Notes: generated by a model from the sequence alone, not told the origin. DNA of 64,000 bases from Xylocopa sonorina (GCF_050948175.1 NW_027490241.1:434001-498000), one strand, 5' to 3'. Shown: positions 11,622 to 26,563, numbered from the stretch's first letter. Numbers and translations: made by a program.

Positions 11622-12245
11622 ATCGCATTTTAAGAAGCATTAGAACTCTATTGCTACGATACGTAGACATCTGCAATCGGTATTTCCTTGCAAGGAAGTG
11701 TCGCATTTACTTTCATTTGAATCGTAGACGAGGAATGCATAATACTTCGCAATGAATAATATATCTCATGAAACATAGATATGAGATGCAATATCTCGTT
11801 TTAAGAAGCATTTGAACTCTATTGCTTCGATACGTAGACATCTGCAAACGCTATTTCCTAGCGAGAAAGTGCCGCATTCACATTCATTTGAATCGTAGAC
11901 GAGGAATGCATAACACTTCGCAAATCATATTACATCTTACCATGAAACATAGAAATGAGATGCGATATCGAGTTTTAAGAAGCATTAGAACTCTATTGCT
12001 ACGATACCTAGACATCTGCAGAAGCTATTTCCTAGCAAGGAAGTGTCGCATTTACATTCATTTGAATCGTAGACGAGGAATGCATAACACTTCGCAAATC
12101 ATATTACATCTAACCATGAAACATAGAAATGAGATGCGATATCCAGTATTAAGAAGCATTAGAACTCTATTGCTACGATACCTAGACATCTCTAGACGCT
12201 ATTTCCTAGCAAGGAAGGGTAGCATTGACATTCATTTGAAGTGTT

Positions 12246-13010
12246 GACGAGGAATACATAACACTTCGCAATGAATATTATATCTTATCATGAAACATAG
12301 ATATGAGATGCAATATCTCGTTTTAAGAAGCATTTGAACTCTATTGCTTCGATACGTAGACATCTGCAAACGCTATATCCTTGCAAGGAAGTGTCGCATT
12401 TACATTCATTTGAAGTGTAGACGAGGAATACATGATACTTCGCAAATCATATCATATCTTACCATGAAACATAGAAATGAGATGCGATATCGCGTTTTAA
12501 GAAGCATTAGAACACTATCGCTATGATAGGTAGACATTTGCAAACGCTATTTCCTAGCAAGGATGTGTCGCATTTACATTCATTTGAAGTGTAGACGAGG
12601 AATACATAACACTTCGCAAATCATGTTACATCTTACCATGAAACATAGAAATGAGATGCGATATCGTGTTTTAAGAAGCATTAGAACTCTATTGCTACGA
12701 TACCTAGACATCTGCAGACGCTATTTCCTAGCAAGGAAGTGTCGCATTTACATTCATTTGAAGTGTAGACGTGGAATACATGATACTTCGCAAATCATAT
12801 TATATCTCACCATGAAACATAGAAATGAGATGCGATATCGCGCTTTAAGAAGCATTAGAACACTATTGCTACGATAGGTAGACATTTGCAAACGCTATTT
12901 CCTAGCAAAGAAGTGTCGCATTTACATTTATTTGAAGTGTAGACGAGGAATACATAACTCTTCGCAAATCATATTATATATTACCATGAAACATAGAAAT
13001 GAGATGCGAT
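12246..13010 (+). repeat. 8-monomer-spaced segment, copy 2 (matches 10857-11621)
   Basis: This is the partner of 10857-11621. Part of it (the ATCGCTATGATAGG and AAGGATGTGTCGC monomers) is found again 5220 bp (30 monomers) downstream near 17700-18000. Confidence 0.75.
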
Positions 13011-14280
13011 ATGGCATTTTAAGAAGCATTAGAACTCTATTGCTACGATACCTAGACATCTGCAGACGCCATTTCCAAGCAAGGAAGTGTCGCATTTACA
13101 TTCATTTGAAGTGTAGACGAGAAATACATGATACTTCGCAAATCATATTATATCTTACCATGATCCATAGAAATGAGATGCGATATCGCGTTTTAAGAAG
13201 CATTAGAACACTATTGCTACGATAGGTAGACATTTGCAAACGCTATTTCCTAGCAAATAAGTGTGGCATTTACATTCATTTGAAGTGTAGGCGAGGAATA
13301 CATAACACTTCGCAAATCATATTATATCCTACCATGAAACATAGAAATGAGATGCGATATCGCGCTTTAAGAAGCATTAGAACTCTATTGCTACGACACG
13401 TAGACATCTGCAAACGCTATTTCTTAGCGAGGAAGTGTCGCATTCACATTCATTTGAAGTGTAGACGAGGAATACATAACACTTCGCAAAACATATTATA
13501 TCTTACCATGAAACATAGAAATGAGATGCCATATCGCCTTTTAAGAATCATAAGAACTCTATTGCTACGATACGTAGACATCTGCAAACGCTATTTCCTT
13601 GCAAGGAAGTGTCGCATTTACATTCATTTGAATCGTAGACGAGGAATGCATAACACTTCGCAAATCATATTACATCTTACCATGAAACATAGAAATGAGA
13701 TGCGATATCGAGTTTTAAGAAGCATTAGAACTCTATTGCTACGATACCTAGACATCTGCAGAAGCTATTTCCTAGCAAGGAAGTGTCGCATTTACATCCA
13801 TTTGAATCGTAGACGAGGAATGCATAACACTTCGCAAATCATATTACATCTTACCATGAAACATAGAAATGAGATGCGATATCGAGTATTAAGAAGCATT
13901 AGAACTCTATTGCTACGATACCTTGACATCTCCAGACTCTATTTCCTAGCAAGGAAGGGTCACATTTACATTCATTTGAAGTGTTGACGAGGAATACATA
14001 ACACTTCGCAAATCATGTTATATCTTACCATGAAACATAGAAATGAGATGCGATATCGCGTTTTAAGAATCATATGAACTCTATTGCTACGATACGTAGA
14101 CATCTGCAAACGCTATTTCCTAGCAAATAAGTGTGGCATTTACATTCATTTGAAGTGTAGGCGAGGAATACATAACACTTCGCAAATCATATTATATCCT
14201 ACCATGAAACATAGAAATGAGATGCGATATCGCGCTTTAAGAAGCATTAGAACTCTATTGCTACGACACGTAGACATCTG
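12985..14280 (+). repeat. 15-monomer-spaced segmental duplication, copy 1 (matches 15595-16890)
   Basis: About 1.3 kb recurs at exactly +2610 bp. Shared rare variants include GACGAGAAATACATGAT (one base different in copy 2), CATGATCCATAG, AAATAAGTGTGGC, ATATCCTACC, ACGACACGTAG and GATGCCATATCGCC. Copy 1 ends where CAATCGCAATTTCC replaces CAAACGCTATTTC. Confidence 0.82.
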
Positions 14281-15615
14281 CAATCGCAATTTCCTGGCAA
14301 GGAAGTGTCGCATTTACATTCATTTGCGGTGTAGACGAGGAATACATGATACTTCGCAAATCATATGATATCTTACCATGAAACATAGAAATGAGATGCG
14401 ATATCGCGCTTTAAGAAGCATTAGACCACTATTGCTACGATAGGTAGACATTTGCAAACGCTATTTCCTAGCAAAGAAGTGTCGCATTTACATTTATTTG
14501 AAGTGTAGACGAGGAATACATAACTCTTCGCAAATCATATTATATATTACCATGAAACATAGAAATGAGATGCGATATGGCATTTTAAGAAGCATTAGAA
14601 CTCTATTGCTACGATACCTAGACATCTGCAGACGCCATTTCCTAGCAAGGAAGTGTCGCATTTACATTCATTTGAAGTGTAGACGAGGAATACATGATAC
14701 TTCGCAAATCATATTATATCTTACCATGAAACATAGATATGAGATGCAATATCTAGTTTTAAGAAGCATTTGAACTCTATTGCTTCGATACGTAGACATC
14801 TGCAAACGCTATTTCCTTGCAAGGAAGTGTAGCATTTACATTCATTTGAAGTGTAGACGTGGAATACATAACACTTCGCAAATCATGTTATATCTTGCCA
14901 TGAAACATAGAAATGAGATGCGATATCGCGTTTTAAGAATCATAAGAACTCTATTGCTACGATACGTAGACATCTGCAAACGCTATTTCCTAGCGAGAAA
15001 GTGCCGCATTCACATTCATTTGAATCGTAGACGAGGAATGCATAACACATCGCAAATCATATTACATCTTACCATGAAACATAGAAATGAGATGCGATAT
15101 CGAGTTTTAAGAAGCATTAGAACTCTATTGCTACGATACCTAGACATCTGCAGAAGCTATTTCCTAGCAAGGAAGTGTCGCATTTACATTCATTTGAATC
15201 GTAGACGAGGAATGCATAACACTTCGCAAATCATATTACATCTAACCATGAAACATAGAAATGAGATGCGATATCCAGTATTAAGAAGCATTAGAACTCT
15301 ATTGCTACGATACCTAGACATCTCTAGACGCTATTTCCTAGCAAGGAAGGGTAGCATTGACATTCATTTGAAGTGTTGACGAGGAATACATAACACTTCG
15401 CAAATCATGCTATATGTTACCATGAAACATAGAAATGAGATGCGATATCGCGTTTTAAGAAGCATTAGAAAACTATTGCTACGATACGTAGACATCTGCA
15501 AACGCTATTTCCTTGCAAGGAAGTGTAGCATTTACATTCATTTGAAGTGTAGACGTGGAATACATAACACATCGCAAATCATGTTATATCTTGCCATGAA
15601 ACATAGAAATGAGAT
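14278..15615 (+). repeat. Segmental duplication copy 2 (matches about 8713-10050)
   Basis: This is the partner of 8713-10050. It is inserted directly between the two copies of the 12985-14280 block, with junctions near 14278 and 15600, so this part of the array reads as cut-and-paste segments. Confidence 0.75.
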
Positions 15616-16890
15616 GCGATATGGCATTTTAAGAAGCATTAGAACTCTATTGCTACGATACCTAGACATCTGCAGACGCCATTTCCAAGCAAGGAAGTGT
15701 CGCATTTACATTCATTTGAAGTGTAGACGAGAAATGCATGATACTTCGCAAATCATATTATATCTTATCATGATCCATAGAAATGAGATGCGATATCGCG
15801 TTTTAAGAAGCATTAGAACACTATTGCTACGATAGGTAGACATTTGCAAACGCTATTTCCTAGCAAATAAGTGTGGCATTTACATTCATTTGAAGTGTAG
15901 GCGAGGAATACATAACACTTCGCAAATCATATTATATCCTACCATGAAACATAGAAATGAGATGCGATATCGCGCTTTAAGAAGCATTAGAACTCTATTG
16001 CTACGACACGTAGACATCTGCAAACGCTATTTCTTAGCGAGGAAGTGTCGCATTCACATTCATTTGAAGTGTAGACGAGGAATACATAACACTTCGCAAA
16101 ACATATTATATCTTACCATGAAACATAGAAATGAGATGCCATATCGCCTTTTAAGAATCATAAGAACTCTATTGCTACGATACGTAGACATCTGCAAACG
16201 CTATTTCCTTGCAAGGAAGTGTCGCATTTACATTCATTTGAATCGTAGACGAGGAATGCATAACACTTCGCAAATCATATTACATCTTACCATGAAACAT
16301 AGAAATGAGATGCGATATCGAGTTTTAAGAAGCATTAGAACTCTATTGCTACGATACCTAGACATCTGCAGAAGCTATTTCCTAGCAAGGAAGTGTCGCA
16401 TTTACATCCATTTGAATCGTAGACGAGGAATGCATAACACTTCGCAAATCATATTACATCTTACCATGAAACATAGAAATGAGATGCGATATCGAGTATT
16501 AAGAAGCATTAGAACTCTATTGCTACGATACCTTGACATCTCCAGACTCTATTTCCTAGCAAGGAAGGGTCACATTTACATTCATTTGAAGTGTTGACGA
16601 GGAATACATAACACTTCGCAAATCATGTTATATCTTACCATGAAACATAGAAATGAGATGCGATATCGCGTTTTAAGAATCATATGAACTCTATTGCTAC
16701 GATACGTAGACATCTGCAAACGCTATTTCCTAGCAAATAAGTGTGGCATTTACATTCATTTGAAGTGTAGGCGAGGAATACATAACACTTCGCAAATCAT
16801 ATTATATCCTACCATGAAACATAGAAATGAGATGCGATATCGCGCTTTAAGAAGCATTAGAACTCTATTGCTACGACACGTAGACATCTG
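15595..16890 (+). repeat. 15-monomer-spaced segmental duplication, copy 2 (matches 12985-14280)
   Basis: This is the partner of 12985-14280, with only isolated substitutions (for example AAATGCATGAT for AAATACATGAT and TTATCATGATCC for TTACCATGATCC). Confidence 0.82.
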
Positions 16891-19316
16891 CAAACGCTAT
16901 TTCTTAGCGAGGAAGTGTCGCATTCACATTCATTTGAAGTGTAGACGAGGAATACATGACACTTCGCAAAACATATTATATCTTACCATGAAACATAGAA
17001 ATGAGATGCCATATCGCCTTTTAAGAATCATAAGAACTCTATTGCTACGATACGTAGACATCTGCAAACGCTATTTCCTTGCAAGGAAGTGTCGCATTTA
17101 CATTCATTTGAATCGTAGACGAGGAATGCATAACACTTCGCAAATCATATTACATCTTACCATGAAACATAGAAATGAGATGCGATATCCAGTATTAAGA
17201 AGCATTAGAACTCTATTGCTACGATACCTAGACATCTCTAGACGCTATTTCCTAGCAAGGAAGGGTAGCATTGACATTCATTTGAAGTGTTGACGAGGAA
17301 TACATAACACTTCGCAAATCATGTTATATGTTACCATGAAACATAGAAATGAGATGCGATATCGCGTTTTAAGAAGCATTAGAAAACTATTGCTACGATA
17401 CGTAGACATCTGCAAACGCTACTTCCTAGCGAGGAAGTGTCGCATTCACATTCATTTGAAGTGTGGACGAGGACTACATAACACTTCGCAAAACATATTA
17501 TATCTTACCATGAAACATAGAAATGAGATGCAATATCGCCTTTTAAGAATCATAAGAACTCTATTGCTACGATACGTAGACATCTGCAAACGCTATTTCC
17601 TTGTAAGGAAGTGTCGCATTTACATTCATTTGAAGTGTAGACGAGGAATACATGATACTTCGCAAATCATATCATATCTTACCATGAAACATAGAAATGA
17701 GATGCGATATCGCGTTTTAAGAAGCATTAGAACACTATCGCTATGATAGGTAGACATTTGCAAACGCTATTTCCTAGCAAGGATGTGTCGCATTTACATT
17801 CATTTGAAGTGTAGACGAGGAATACATAACACTTCGCAAATCATGTTACATCTTACCATGAAACATAGAAATGAGATGCGATATCGAGTTTTAAGAAGCA
17901 TTAGAACTCTATTGCTACGATACCTAGACATCTGCAGACGCTATTTCCTAGCAAGGAAGTGTCGCATTTACATTCATTTGAAGTGTAGATGTGGAATACA
18001 TGATACTTCGCAAATCATATTATATCTTACCATGAAACATAGAAATGAGATGCGATATCGCGTTTTAAGAAGCATTAGAACACTATTGCTACGATAGGTA
18101 GACATTTACAAACGCTATTTCCTAGCAAATAAGTGTGGCATTTACATTCATTTGAAGTGTAGGCGAGGAATACATAACTCTTCGCAAATCATATTATATA
18201 TTACCATGAAACATAGAAATGAGATGCGATATCGCATTTTAAGAAGCATTAGAACTCTATTGCTACGATACCTAGACATCTGCAGATGCTATTTCCTAGC
18301 AAGGAAGTGTCGCATTTACATTCATTTGAAGTGTAGACGAGGAATACATGATACTTCGCAAATCATATTATATCTTACCATGAAACATAGAAATGAGATG
18401 CGATATCGCGTTTTAAGAATCATGAGAACTCTATTGCTACGATACGAAAGACATCTCCAGACGCTATTTCCAAGCAAGGAAGGGTCGCATTTACATTCAT
18501 TTGAAGTGTTGACGAGGAATACATAACACTTCGCAAATCATGTTATATCTTACCATGAAACATAGAAATGAGATGCGATATCGCGTTTTAAGAATCATAT
18601 GAACTCTATTGCTACGATACGTAGACATCTGCAATCGCAATTTCCTAGCAAGGAAGTGTCGCATTTACATTCATTTGCGGTGTAGACGAGGAATACATGA
18701 TACTTCGCAAATCATATGATATCTTACCATGAAACATAGAAATGAGATGCGATATCGCGCTTTAAGAAGCATTAGAACACTATTGCTACGATAGGTAGAC
18801 ATTTGCAAACGCTATTTCCTAGCAAAGAAGTGTCGCATTTACATTTATTTGAAGTGTAGACGAGGAATACATAACTCTTCGCAAATCATATTATATATTA
18901 CCATGAAACATAGAAATGAGATGCGATATGGCATTTTAAGAAGCATTAGAACTCTATTGCTACGATACCTAGACATCTGCAGACGCCATTTCCTAGCAAG
19001 GAAGTGTCGCATTTACATTCATTTGAAGTGTAGACGAGGAATACATGATACTTCGCAAATCATATTATATCTTACCATGAACCATAGAAATGAGATGCGA
19101 TATCGCGTTTTAAGAAGCATTAGAACACTATTGCTACGATAGGTAGACATTTGCAAACGCTATTTCCTAGCAAATAAGTGTGGCATTTACATTCATTTGA
19201 AGTGTAGGCGAGGAATACATAACACTTCGCAAATCATATTATATCCTACCATGAAACATAGAAATGAGATGCGATATCGCGCTTTAAGAAGCATTAGAAC
19301 TCTATTGCTACGACAC
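16891..19316 (+). repeat. Satellite, mixed segment
   Basis: These monomers resemble several upstream blocks (GGTAGCATTGAC, GTGTTGACGAGG, GATATGGCATT, AAATAAGTGTGGC). One monomer near 18440 carries GATACGAAAGACATC, a 1-bp longer form of GATACGTAGACATC not seen elsewhere. There is no gene here. Confidence 0.9.
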
Positions 19317-22102
19317 GTAGACATCTGCAAACGCTATTTCTTAGCGAGGAAGTGTCGCATTCACATTCATTTGAAGTGTAGACGAGGAATACATAACACT
19401 TCGCAAAACATATTATATCTTACCATGAAACATAGAAATGAGATGCCATATCGCCTTTTAAGAATCATAAGAACTCTATTTCTACGATACGTAGACATCT
19501 GCAAACGCTATTTCCTTGCAAGGAAGTGTCGCATTTACATTCATTTGAATCGTAGACGAGGAATGCATAACACTTCGCAATGAATATTATATCTTATCAT
19601 GAAACATAAATATGAGATGCAATATCTCGTTTTAAGAAGCATTTGAACTCTATTGCTTCGATACGTAGACATCTGCAAGCGCTATATCCTTGCAAGGAAG
19701 TGTCGCATTTACATTCATTTGAAGTGTAGACGAGGAATACATGATACTTCGCAAATCATATCATATCTTACCATGAAACATAGAAATGAGATGCGATATC
19801 GCGTTTTAAGAAGCATTAGAACACTATCGCTATGATAGGTAGACATTTGCAAACGCTATTTCCTAGCAAGGAAGTGTCGCATTTACATTCATTTGAAGTG
19901 TAGACGAGGAATACATGACACTTCGCAAATCATATTATATCTTACCATGAAACATAGAAATGAGATGCGATATCGCGCTTTAAGAAGCATTAGAAAGCTA
20001 TTGCTAACGATACGTAGGCATCTGCAAACGCTATTTCCTAGCGAGGAAGTGTCGCATTCACATTCATTTGAAGTGTAGACGAGGAATACATAACACTTCG
20101 CAAATCATGTTACATCTTACCATGAAACATATAAATGAGATGCGATATCGAGTTTTAAGAAGCATTAGAACTCTATTGCTACGATACCTAGACATCTGCA
20201 GACGCTATTTCCTAGCAAGGAAGCGTCGCATTTACATTCATTTGAAGTGTAGATGAGGAATACATGATACTTCGCAAATCATATTATATCTTACCATGAA
20301 ACATAGAAATGAGATGCGATATCGCGCTTTAAGAAGCATTAGAACACTATTGCTACGATAGGTAGACATTTGCAAACGCTATTTCCTTGCAAAGAAGTGT
20401 CGCATTTACATTTATTTGAAGTGTAGACGAGTAATACATAACTCTTCGCAAATCATATTATATATTACCATGAAACATAGAAATGAGATGCGATATCGCA
20501 TTTTAAGAAGCATTAGAACTCTATTGCTACGATACCTAGACATCTGCAGATGCTATTTCCTTGCAAGGAAGTGTCGCATTTACATTCATTTGAAGTGTAG
20601 ACGAGGAATACATGATACTTCGCAAATCATATTATATCTTACCATGAAACATAGAAATGAGATGCGATATCGCGTTTTAAGAAGCATTAGAACACTATTG
20701 CTACGATAGGTAGACATTTACAAACGCTATTTCGTAGCAAATAAGTGTGGCATTTACATTCATTTGAAGTGTAGGCGAGGAATACATAACATTTCGCAAA
20801 TCATATTATATCCTACCATGAAACATAGAAATGGGATGCGATATCGCGCTTTAAGAAGCATTAGAACTCTATTGCTACGACACGTAGACATCTGCAAACG
20901 CTATTTCCTAGCGAGGAAGTGTCGCATTCACATTCATTTGAAGTGTAGACGAGGAATACATAACACTTCGCAAAACATATTATATCTTACCATGAAACAT
21001 AGAAATGAGATGCCATATCGCCTTTTAAGAATCATAAGAACTTTATTGCTACGATACGTAGACATCTGCAAACGCTATTTCCTTGCAAGGAAGTGTCGCA
21101 TTTACATTCATTTGAATCGTAGACGAGGAATGCATAACACTTCGCAATGAATATTATATCTTATAATGAAACATAAATATGAGATGCAATATCTCGTTTT
21201 AAGAAGCATTTGAACTCTATTGCTTCGATACGTAGACATCTGCAAACGCTATATTCTTGCAAGGAAGTGTCGCATTCACATTCATTTGAAGTGTAGACGA
21301 GGAATACATGATACTTCGCAAATCATATCATATCTTACCATGAAACATAGAAATGAGATGCGATATCGCGTTTTAAGAAGCATTAGAACACTATCGCTAT
21401 GATAGGTAGACATTTGCAAACGCTATTTCCTAGCAAGGAAGTGTCGCATTTACATTCATTTGAAGTGTAGACGAGGAATACATAACACTTCGCAAAGCAT
21501 ATTATATCTTACCATGAAACATAGAAATGAGATGCGATATCGCGTTTTAAGAATCATAAGAACTCTATTGCTACGATACGTAGACATCTGCAAACGCTAT
21601 TTCCTTGCAAGGAAGTGTCGCATTTACATTCATTTGAAGTGTAGACGAGGAATACATGACACTTCGCAAATCATATTATATCTTACCATGAAACATAGAA
21701 ATGAGATGCGATATCGAGCTTTAAGAAGCATTAGAATGCTATTGCTAACGATACGTAGGCATCTGCAAACGCTATTTCCTAGCGAGGAAGTGTCGCATTC
21801 ACATTCATTTGAAGTGTAGACGAGGAATACATAACACTTCGCAAATCATGTTACATCTTACCATGAAACATAGAAATGAGATGCGATATCGAGTTTTAAG
21901 AAGCATTAGAACTCTATTGCTACAATACCTAGACATCTGCAGACGCTATTTCCTAGCAAGGAAGCGTCGCATTTACATTCATTTGAAGTGTAGACGAGGA
22001 ATACATGATACTTCGCAAATCATATTATATCTTACCATGAAACATAGAAATGAGATGCGATATCGCGCTCTAAGAAGCATTAGAACACTATTGCTACGAT
22101 AG
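19317..22102 (+). repeat. 16-monomer HOR, unit 1 (2786 bp)
   Basis: The unit is 16 x 174 + 2 bp; the two extra bases come from two monomers with GCTAACGATACGTAGGC (one inserted A each). It is followed immediately by a second copy with the same order of rare markers: TTCTTAGCGAGG, GATGCCATATCGCC, CTATTTCTACG, CATAAATATGAG, CTGCAAGCGCTATATCC, ACATATAAATGAG, GACGAGTAATAC and AACATTTCGC. The left boundary is set by ACACGTAG versus ATAGGTAG just before 19317 and 22103. Confidence 0.9.
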
Positions 22103-24872
22103 GTAGACATCTGCAAACGCTATTTCTTAGCGAGGAAGTGTCGCATTCACATTCATTTGAAGTGTAGACGAGGAATACATAACACTTCGCAAAACATATT
22201 ATATCTTACCATGAAACATAGAAATGAGATGCCATATCGCCTTTTAAGAATCATAAGAACTCTATTTCTACGATACGTAGACATCTGCAAACGCTATTTC
22301 CTTGCAAGGAAGTGTCGCATTTACATTCATTTGAATCGTAGACGAGGAATGCATAACACTTCGCAATGAATATTATATCTTATCATGAAACATAAATATG
22401 AGATGCAATATCTCGTTTTAAGAAGCATTTGAACTCTATTGCTTCGATACGTAGACATCTGCAAGCGCTATATCCTTGCAAGGAAGTGTCGCATTTACAT
22501 TCATTTGAAGTGTAGACGAGGAATACATGATACTTCGCAAATCATATCATATCTTACCATGAAACATAGAAATGAGATGCGATATCGCGTTTTAAGAAGC
22601 ATTAGAACACTATCGCTATGATAGGTAGACATTTGCAAACGCTATTTCCTAGCAAGGAAGTGTCGCATTTACATTCATTTGAAGTGTAGACGAGGAATAC
22701 ATGACACTTCGCAAATCATATTATATCTTACCATGAAACATAGAAATGAGATGCGATATCGCGCTTTAAGAAGCATTAGAAAGCTATTGCTAACGATACG
22801 TAGGCATCTGCAAACGCTATTTCCTAGCGAGTTAGTGTCGCATTCACATTCATTTGAAGTGTAGACGAGGAATACATAACACTTCGCAAATCATGTTACA
22901 TCTTACCATGAAACATATAAATGAGATGCGATATCGAGTTTTAAGAAGCATTAGAACTCTATTGCTACGATACCTAGACATCTGCAGACGCTATTTCCTA
23001 GCAAGGAAGCGTCGCATTTACATTCATTTGAAGTGTAGATGAGGAATACATGATACTTCGCAAATCATATTATATCTTACCATGAAACATAGAAATGAGA
23101 TGCGATATCGCGCTTTAAGAAGCATTAGAACACTATTGCTACGATAGGTAGACATTTGCAAACGCTATTTCCTTGCAAAGAAGTGTCGCATTTACATTTA
23201 TTTGAAGTGTAGACGAGTAATACATAACTCTTCGCAAATCATATTATATATTACCATGAAACATAGAAATGAGATGCGATATCGCATTTTAAGAAGCATT
23301 AGAACTCTATTGCTACGATACCTAGACATCTGCAGATGCTATTTCCTTGCAAGGAAGTGTCGCATTTACATTCATTTGAAGTGTAGACGAGGAATACATG
23401 ATACTTCGCAAATCATATTATATCTTACCATGAAACATAGAAATGAGATGCGATATCGCGTTTTAAGAAGCATTAGAACACTATTGCTACGATAGGTAGA
23501 CATTTACAAACGCTATTTCCTAGCAAATAAGTGTGGCATTTACATTCATTTGAAGTGTAGGCGAGGAATACATAACATTTCGCAAATCATATTATATCCT
23601 ACCATGAAACATAGAAATGGGATGCGATATCGCGCTTTAAGAAGCATTAGAACTCTATTGCTACGACACGTAGACATCTGCAAACGCTATTTCCTAGCGA
23701 GGAAGTGTCGCATTCACATTCATTTGAAGTGTAGACGAGGAATACATAACACTTCGCAAAACATATTATATCTTACCATGAAACATAGAAATGAGATGCC
23801 ATATCGCCTTTTAAGAATCATAAGAACTTTATTGCTACGATACGTAGACATCTGCAAACGCTATTTCCTTGCAAGGAAGTGTCGCATTTACATTCATTTG
23901 AATCGTAGACGAGGAATGCATAACACTTCGCAATGAATATTATATCTTATAATGAAACATAAATATGAGATGCAATATCTCGTTTTAAGAAGCATTTGAA
24001 CTCTATTGCTTCGATACGTAGACATCTGCAAACGCTATATTCTTGCAAGGAAGTGTCGCATTCACATTCATTTGAAGTGTAGACGAGGAATACATGATAC
24101 TTCGCAAATCATATCATATCTTACCATGAAACATAGAAATGAGATGCGATATCGCGTTTTAAGAAGCATTAGAACACTATCGCTATGATAGGTAGACATT
24201 TGCAAACGCTATTTCCTAGCAAGGAAGTGTCGCATTTACATTCATTTGAAGTGTAGACGAGGAATACATAACACTTCGCAAAGCATATTATATCTTACCA
24301 TGAAACATAGAAATGAGATGCGATATCGCGTTTTAAGAATCATAAGAACTCTATTGCTACGATACGTAGACATCTGCAAACGCTATTTCCTTGCAAGGAA
24401 GTGTCGCATTTACATTCATTTGAAGTGTAGACGAGGAATACATGACACTTCGCAAATCATATTATATCTTACCATGAAACATAGAAATGAGATGCGATAT
24501 CGAGCTTTAAGAAGCATTAGAATGCTATTGCTAACGATACGTAGGCATCTGCAAACGCTATTTCCTAGCGAGGAAGTGTCGCATTCACATTCATTTGAAG
24601 TGTAGACGAGGAATACATAACACTTCGCAAATCATGTTACATCTTACCATGAAACATAGAAATGAGATGCGATATCGAGTTTTAAGAAGCATTAGAACTC
24701 TATTGCTACAATACCTAGACATCTGCAGACGCTATTTCCTAGCAAGGAAGCGTCGCATTTACATTCATTTGAAGTGTAGACGAGGAATACATGATACTTC
24801 GCAAATCATATTATATCTTACCATGAAACATAGAAATGAGATGCGATATCGCGCTCTAAGAAGCATTAGAAT
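22103..24872 (+). repeat. 16-monomer HOR, unit 2
   Basis: This is nearly identical to unit 1 along its whole length. The only differences I noticed are AGCGAGTTAGTG (unit 2) for AGCGAGGAAGTG near 22830, and TTTCCTAGCAAATAAG (unit 2) for TTTCGTAGCAAATAAG near 23520. It breaks off about 16 bp before completing, where AGAATGCTATTGCTAACG replaces AGAACACTATTGCTACG. Confidence 0.9.
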
Positions 24873-25519
24873 GCTATTGCTAACGATACGTAGGCATCTG
24901 CAAACGCTATTTCCTAGCGAGGAAGTGTCGCATTCACATTTATTTGAAGTGTAGACGAGGAATACATAACTCTTCGCAAATCATATTATATATTACCATG
25001 AAACATAGAAATGGGATGCGATATCGCATTTTAAGAAGCATTAGAACTCTATTGCTACGATACCTAGACATCTGCAGATGCTATTTCCTAGCAAGGAAGT
25101 GTCGCATTTACATTCATTTGAAGTGTAGACGAGGAATACATGATACTTCGCAAATCATATTATATCTTACCATGAAACATAGAAATGAGATGCGATATCG
25201 CGTTTTAACAAGCATTAGAACACTATTGCTACGATAGGTAGACATTTACAAACGCTATTTCCTAGCAAATAAGTGTGGCATTTACGTTCATTTGAAGTGT
25301 AGGCGAGGAATACATAACACTTCGCAAATCATATTATATCTTACCATGAAACATAGAAATGAGATGCGATATCGCGTTTTAAGAAGCACTAGAACTCTAT
25401 TGCTACGATAGGTAGACATCTGCAAACGCTATTTCCTTGCAAGGAAGTGTGGCATTTACATTCATTTGAAGTGTAGGCGAGGAATACATAACACTTCGCA
25501 AATCATATTATATCCTACC

Positions 25520-26563
25520 ATGAAACATAGAAATGAGATGCGATATCGCGCTTTAAGAAGCATTAGAACTCTATTGCTACGACACGTAGACATCTGCAAA
25601 CGCTATTTCCTAGCGAGGAAGTGTCGCATTCACATTCATTTGAAGTGTAGACGAGGAATACATAACACTTCGCAAAACATATTATATCTTACCATGAAAC
25701 ATAGAAATGAGATGCCATATCGCCTTTTAAAAATCATAAGAACTCTATTGCTACGATACGTAGACATCTGCAAACGCTATTTCCTTGCAAGGAAGTGTCG
25801 CATTTACATTCATTTGAATCGTAGACGAGGAATGCATAACACTTCGCAATGAATATTATATCTTATAATGAAACATAAATATGAGATGCAATATCTCGTT
25901 TTAAGAAGCATTTGAACTCTATTGCTTCGATACGTAGACATCTGCAAACGCTATATCCTTGCAAGGAAGTGTCGCATTTACATTCATTTGAAGTGTAGAC
26001 GAGGAATACATGATACTTCGCAAATCATATCATATCTTACCATGAAACATAGAAATGAGATGCGATATCGCGCTTTAAGAAGCATTAGAACTCTATTGCT
26101 ACGACACGTAGACATCTGCAAACGCTATTTCCTAGCGAGGAAGTGTCGCATTCACATTCATTTGAAGTGTAGACGAGGAATACATAACACTTCGCAAAAC
26201 ATATTATATCTTACCATGAAACATAGAAATGAGATGCCATATCGCCTTTTAAAAATCATAAGAACTCTATTGCTACGATACGTAGACATCTGCAAACGCT
26301 ATTTCCTTGCAAGGAAGTGTCGCATTTACATTCATTTGAATCGTAGACGAGGAATGCATAACACTTCGCAATGAATATTATATCTTATAATGAAACATAA
26401 ATATGAGATGCAATATCTCGTTTTAAGAAGCATTTGAACTCTATTGCTTCGATACGTAGACATCTGCAAACGCTATATCCTTGCAAGGAAGTGTCGCATT
26501 TACATTCATTTGAAGTGTAGACGAGGAATACATGATACTTCGCAAATCATATCATATCTTACC
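25520..26563 (+). repeat. 3-monomer HOR, two tandem units of 522 bp
   Basis: Two units (25520-26041 and 26042-26563) share CGCGCTTTAAG with ACGACACGTAG, GATGCCATATCGCC with TTTTAAAAATCATAAG, and TTATAATGAAACATAAATATG. All recur at exactly 522 bp. Confidence 0.85.
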
